This document shows positions 60,801 through 64,000 of a stretch of DNA of 64,000 bases, piece by piece; within the stretch, counting starts at the first letter, position 1; each line of letters starts with the position of its first letter. Below the pieces are notes generated by a model. The model searched no databases, had not been told where the DNA came from, and was given only the letters and a program-made list of their open reading frames with translations. This DNA is from Gonium pectorale (lineage: Eukaryota > Chlorophyta > Chlorophyceae > Chlamydomonadales > Volvocaceae), in the NCBI GenBank assembly GCA_001584585.1, contig LSYV01000001.1, forward strand, positions 89,069-153,068, written 5' to 3'. Both the position numbers and the translations under genes were made by a program.

Positions 60801-62046
60801 GTACCTTATCAGCTTTGCGACCATACTGAGAACGTTTGGAGTAATAACGCGACCGGTTCTAGGCTAAAAAAAGAAATCTACTACCCTCAGTCGACGCACC
60901 GTCCGCGGTAGTGCTACGCGCCGTCGTTGAGGCCTGATCACCGTGACCGCGAGCACGATTGGTCTACCTCTTGGTTGTGTCTTGTAATTCGACGTATTTG
61001 CAGCTGATCCCGACAACAGTGCGCTTATGGTTGTGGCCGCCCAGGCTTTCCGGACCTCGAATCCTCGCCCCTGACGTTGTGTGACAGGACTCATGTCCTG
61101 TTGCCCTCCTCGTAGTATAGCACGACTGGCGAAGTTAGGGTTTGCCCTCCCCTCCCCTCCCCTTTCTCGCTTTCTGAGCAGTTTTGCCCTCCCTAGGGGC
61201 CAACGAAATAGCCCTCTGACATGATTTGGCAAACGGGTGCCTTCTGGATTCTGTTACCGGTACGTCGGCAGCCAGCGGTTACTAGACCCGGGACCACCGA
61301 GACCTGGAAATAATAATGCAAACTTCGCCGCTGAAGAAAGAGCAAACGCGCCCATTTGTTCCCTACACAGCCCGGAGCGACCTGGGCCGTGCCGATGAAG
61401 AGTCATGAGCTCATCACTGCCGCATAAAGCGCTGGGCAGAGGGACAGGGCGGCAAGGGCAGGGTTTCTTTGCCCAAGTACGCGCAGATTACTCAGGCTGG
61501 ACGCGGCGGCATGCGGACTCAGGAATGCATGTGTCGTTGAAGCCACCAGGACCGGTGAAGACCATGCGGGAGAAACGTAGCTCTGGGGGTTACATTATGG
61601 CTCTCCTTTGCACTTCAAGAAGCAAACTGGCAGCGTCAGGGAGCGACATGTAGTTGGCCTTACGACTTCTTGGCCATTTTTTCCAGGGCAACACACCCTC
61701 CCATCGTGCAAGAAAAGAATCACATCAAAGCGCGCAATGTGCGGTCAGTTAACAAGACGGGTAGATGCCATTCACATTGCTGGTAGCATTTGGTAAACCC
61801 CACCATAACGGCGTACGGCCGAATGACCGTTATGTGCTCTGACTTTCCTATCCAGAGTACGCCCCAACAACATGAGTTAAACATAGATGATCTGAACTTG
61901 CACCTGGGCATCAAGAGTATTCCGGCAGTGCGCTCACTACAAGACGTGTGAAGACGTCAACCTCACTTCTCACACGGCGGCCCAATGTACTCAACGGCAC
62001 CAGCCCCTGAGAAGTATGCACCGCAATCCTGTTAGCAATTCTCCAC
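60801..62046. other. 3' flank of the PP2C gene, no gene recognised
   Basis: No exon chain was found. CGGCAGCCAGCGGTTACTAG and AGACCTGGAAA at about 61268-61310 resemble the tail of the long hairpin-family copies, so a 3' fragment of that family may lie here. The minus-strand PP2C transcript ends in this region. Confidence 0.4.
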
Positions 62047-64000
62047 TTATGGCAGCGCCTCGGCCTGGCACACAATGACGGTGATGTCGTCCATTTTGCC
62101 GCCCATGTACGCGTAGCCCGCCTGCAGCAATAGTGGCACGATCGTCAGGACGTTGAGATGCACCAGGTGCGGCAACTGCTTTCGTGTGACGTACGCCACC
62201 CACCAACACGGAAGCCCTGCCATTGCACGTTTGCAGCCATAATTTGTGACTCGGAAGCCAAGCACCGACAAACGCAGCCTACCTGGAATGCCGCATATGC
62301 GAACGGCGATGCGAACTTGGAGTCTGATGCGCGGTGCCGTGCATAGTGAGCGAGCACTTGCGCCATCTTGGCCACGTCCATGGAGCGGTCGCCGCAGTAT
62401 TTGAGGACCGATGCCACCTCCTCGTCAAAGCAGTTGTCCCACAGCCCGTCAGTCCCGAGCACAATCAAGTCCCCCTGCTGCAGAGCCACCTGGGAATGTG
62501 GCGACACGGATGTAAATTCCATCAACCGCAAAGGCCCACTGACATGACAATGAACTCCGTTCGAATGCATTCACAACAGCTGCACACCAAGCGCCCATCA
62601 AACACTGAACACTCACCACGAAGCGCTGAGCCGATGACGGGCTGTCGGACATGGAGTCGGCTGAACCAATCTGGTACGGAAAGTTGAAGCCGTGCTGCTG
62701 TTGCGGCGTGTGGAACGCCACAGCCCCTGGAATACAGGGCGCGAAGGGGGAGGAGGAAAGCTATCGGCGTGTTACGTGGAAATATACATGTGTTCGCGGT
62801 TGCTAGGACCTACAGTTTCAATCATAACGTTCTCAACATGCACTGTACTATAGTCCCGTATGTCCGCGGCGGGCCACTGAGGTAACACGACCGATTTCAA
62901 AACGATTCGGAACATCCCACGCCCTCATGCATTGCGGAGAATGCCTCCCTTTCATCGGCCTACCAGCCTTGTCAACCGGGGGGCAACTCTTCCCACGCAT
63001 AAAGACCAACCTCCTCGCAGCACGAGCAGACCCGAGTCGCCAAGGTTGGACACCGACAGACTGTTGCCGTTCACCACGGCCACGCAGGCGGTGGCGGAGC
63101 CCCGTGCAGTGGTCATCTGGTAGGCGCTCTCCAGGATATCCTGCGGGCGGGCGCATGCGCCGCACTTTTGGTTGCACAGTTTCCTGTCGCACTCAGCATT
63201 AATAATAAGAAGCATACAAGTTTGGTATGCGGAGGTGCCCTACAGTCGCCGGCTTCTTGTCTGGCGCGCCCGACGCATGGATGCAGGACCAGCGACGACG
63301 CGTGGATGCAGGAACAGCGAGCGGGGTGTACACCAGTACAACAGCAGTGTGGGATCCACATTATTGCGCGCTCCGGGACCTCCGGCGCGCACCTGGGGCG
63401 ACAATTCGGGCTGGTCTGCGCTGCTTTGGTCTGATGCCGCGGCAAACTCCTCGGCCGCAGCCTCGGCATTGCCCATGAGCTGCCGTGCATAGGCTCCCGC
63501 ATCCACGCCAACCTCGGACTGCGCACATGGCATGCACCATGTGTGGGAAGTAAGGTGCTGAACCTTTGCCACCACGCCAACACTTCAACGCTCTCAGAGA
63601 CTTCTGAATATCAACAGAGGCAGTGCCGCACGTCGGGGACCGCCCTACAAGCGTAGGGACAGAACCGAACCCCTCTTTAACAACCCTCCAACCTACCCAG
63701 CCGCCAACGCCGTCGGCGACGCCCACTGCGCGGCGGTGCTTGGCAACGAAGTACCAGTCCTCGCCTCCCTTCTCCATCTTGTCCGGGTGTGGCAGGACAT
63801 ACGCACCCGCCGACAACGCAAAGCGGACAGAACTGCGAACAATGCAAGACACAGTTCAACGCCCAAAGCGCTCCAGCGGCGGTATCTTAACCCATAACAG
63901 GGTATGTGCTTCGCCAACTACCTTTCAGGATTTGCGCCGCCACCATTGGGCAGCGTGGCGGTCACGATGCCACGGGCCGCAGCGGACTCTACCGCCGCTC
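62047..64000 (-). CDS. PP2C-type protein phosphatase, PTC7-like (5' end beyond the window)
   Basis: Mg/Mn-dependent Ser/Thr phosphatase. Exons on the minus strand: 63922-64000 (continues outside), 63697-63832, 63393-63518, 63011-63164, 62617-62726, 62283-62489 and 62047-62121. They join in phase with GT-AG borders and give the last 294 residues. Metal-binding and catalytic motifs appear in order: GEDWYFV, VADGVGGW, GSATACVAVV, NLGDSGLLVLRGG, GTDGLWDN and MDDITVIV. QQHGFNFPYQIG and SDSPSSAQ are typical of the PTC7 branch, which includes plant PP2Cs of plastids and mitochondria. Targeting cannot be judged because the N-terminus is missing. The 63393-63518 exon has an Ala-rich insert and the least certain border, an acceptor at AAAAG before 63164. 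Confidence 0.9.

Overview
The window looks like nuclear DNA from a green alga of the Chlamydomonas/Volvox (volvocine) type. It is GC-rich, its host genes are split by many short GT-AG introns, TGTAA (the usual chlorophyte polyadenylation signal) follows two of them, and most of the rest is dense, layered transposon debris. The genus cannot be fixed from the sequence alone.

Four conserved host genes can be assembled exon by exon. (1) S-adenosylmethionine synthetase lies on the minus strand at 8156-9824: 8 exons, 390 aa, complete. (2) An ACL5-type thermospermine synthase lies on the plus strand at 20753-23584: 8 exons, 314 aa. (3) Translation initiation factor eIF5 lies on the plus strand at 24840-28110: 9 exons, 468 aa. 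Its last exon and 3' UTR are partly duplicated just downstream. (4) A PTC7-like PP2C phosphatase lies on the minus strand at 62047-64000, with its 5' end outside the window. A weaker hypothetical gene (minus, about 3.68-4.25 kb) sits between two arrays of GAATCC-rich tandem repeats. Genes 1 and 2 are metabolically related, because SAM is the source of the aminopropyl donor used by gene 2, but they are 11 kb apart on opposite strands and nothing shows co-regulation.

The rest is mobile DNA. A 5'-truncated non-LTR element lies at 29.76-32.33 kb (minus), a longer decayed non-LTR element with RT and RNase H at 37.7-43.6 kb (minus), and a LINE 3' relic at 12.4-13.36 kb (plus). A foldback element with long inverted arms and about five 170-bp tandem units spans 44200-59130. 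It is split by a 13.2-kb LTR retrotransposon (44571-57748) whose two 384-bp LTRs look identical. That retrotransposon has one uninterrupted frame of about 3,668 codons (Gag, protease-like, RT, RNase H, integrase). An overlapping -1 frame then encodes a methyltransferase-like domain with an altered catalytic motif. This is the most unusual item in the window. A deletion derivative of the same family, with one LTR and no coding region, lies inverted at 18603-19810.

A short dispersed repeat family occurs about ten times in both orientations. It carries a small hairpin with compensatory changes between copies. A separate hairpin of about 170 nt at 19.98-20.15 kb resembles a small-RNA precursor. 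Several minisatellites and a (GAT)n tract in an eIF5 intron complete the picture.
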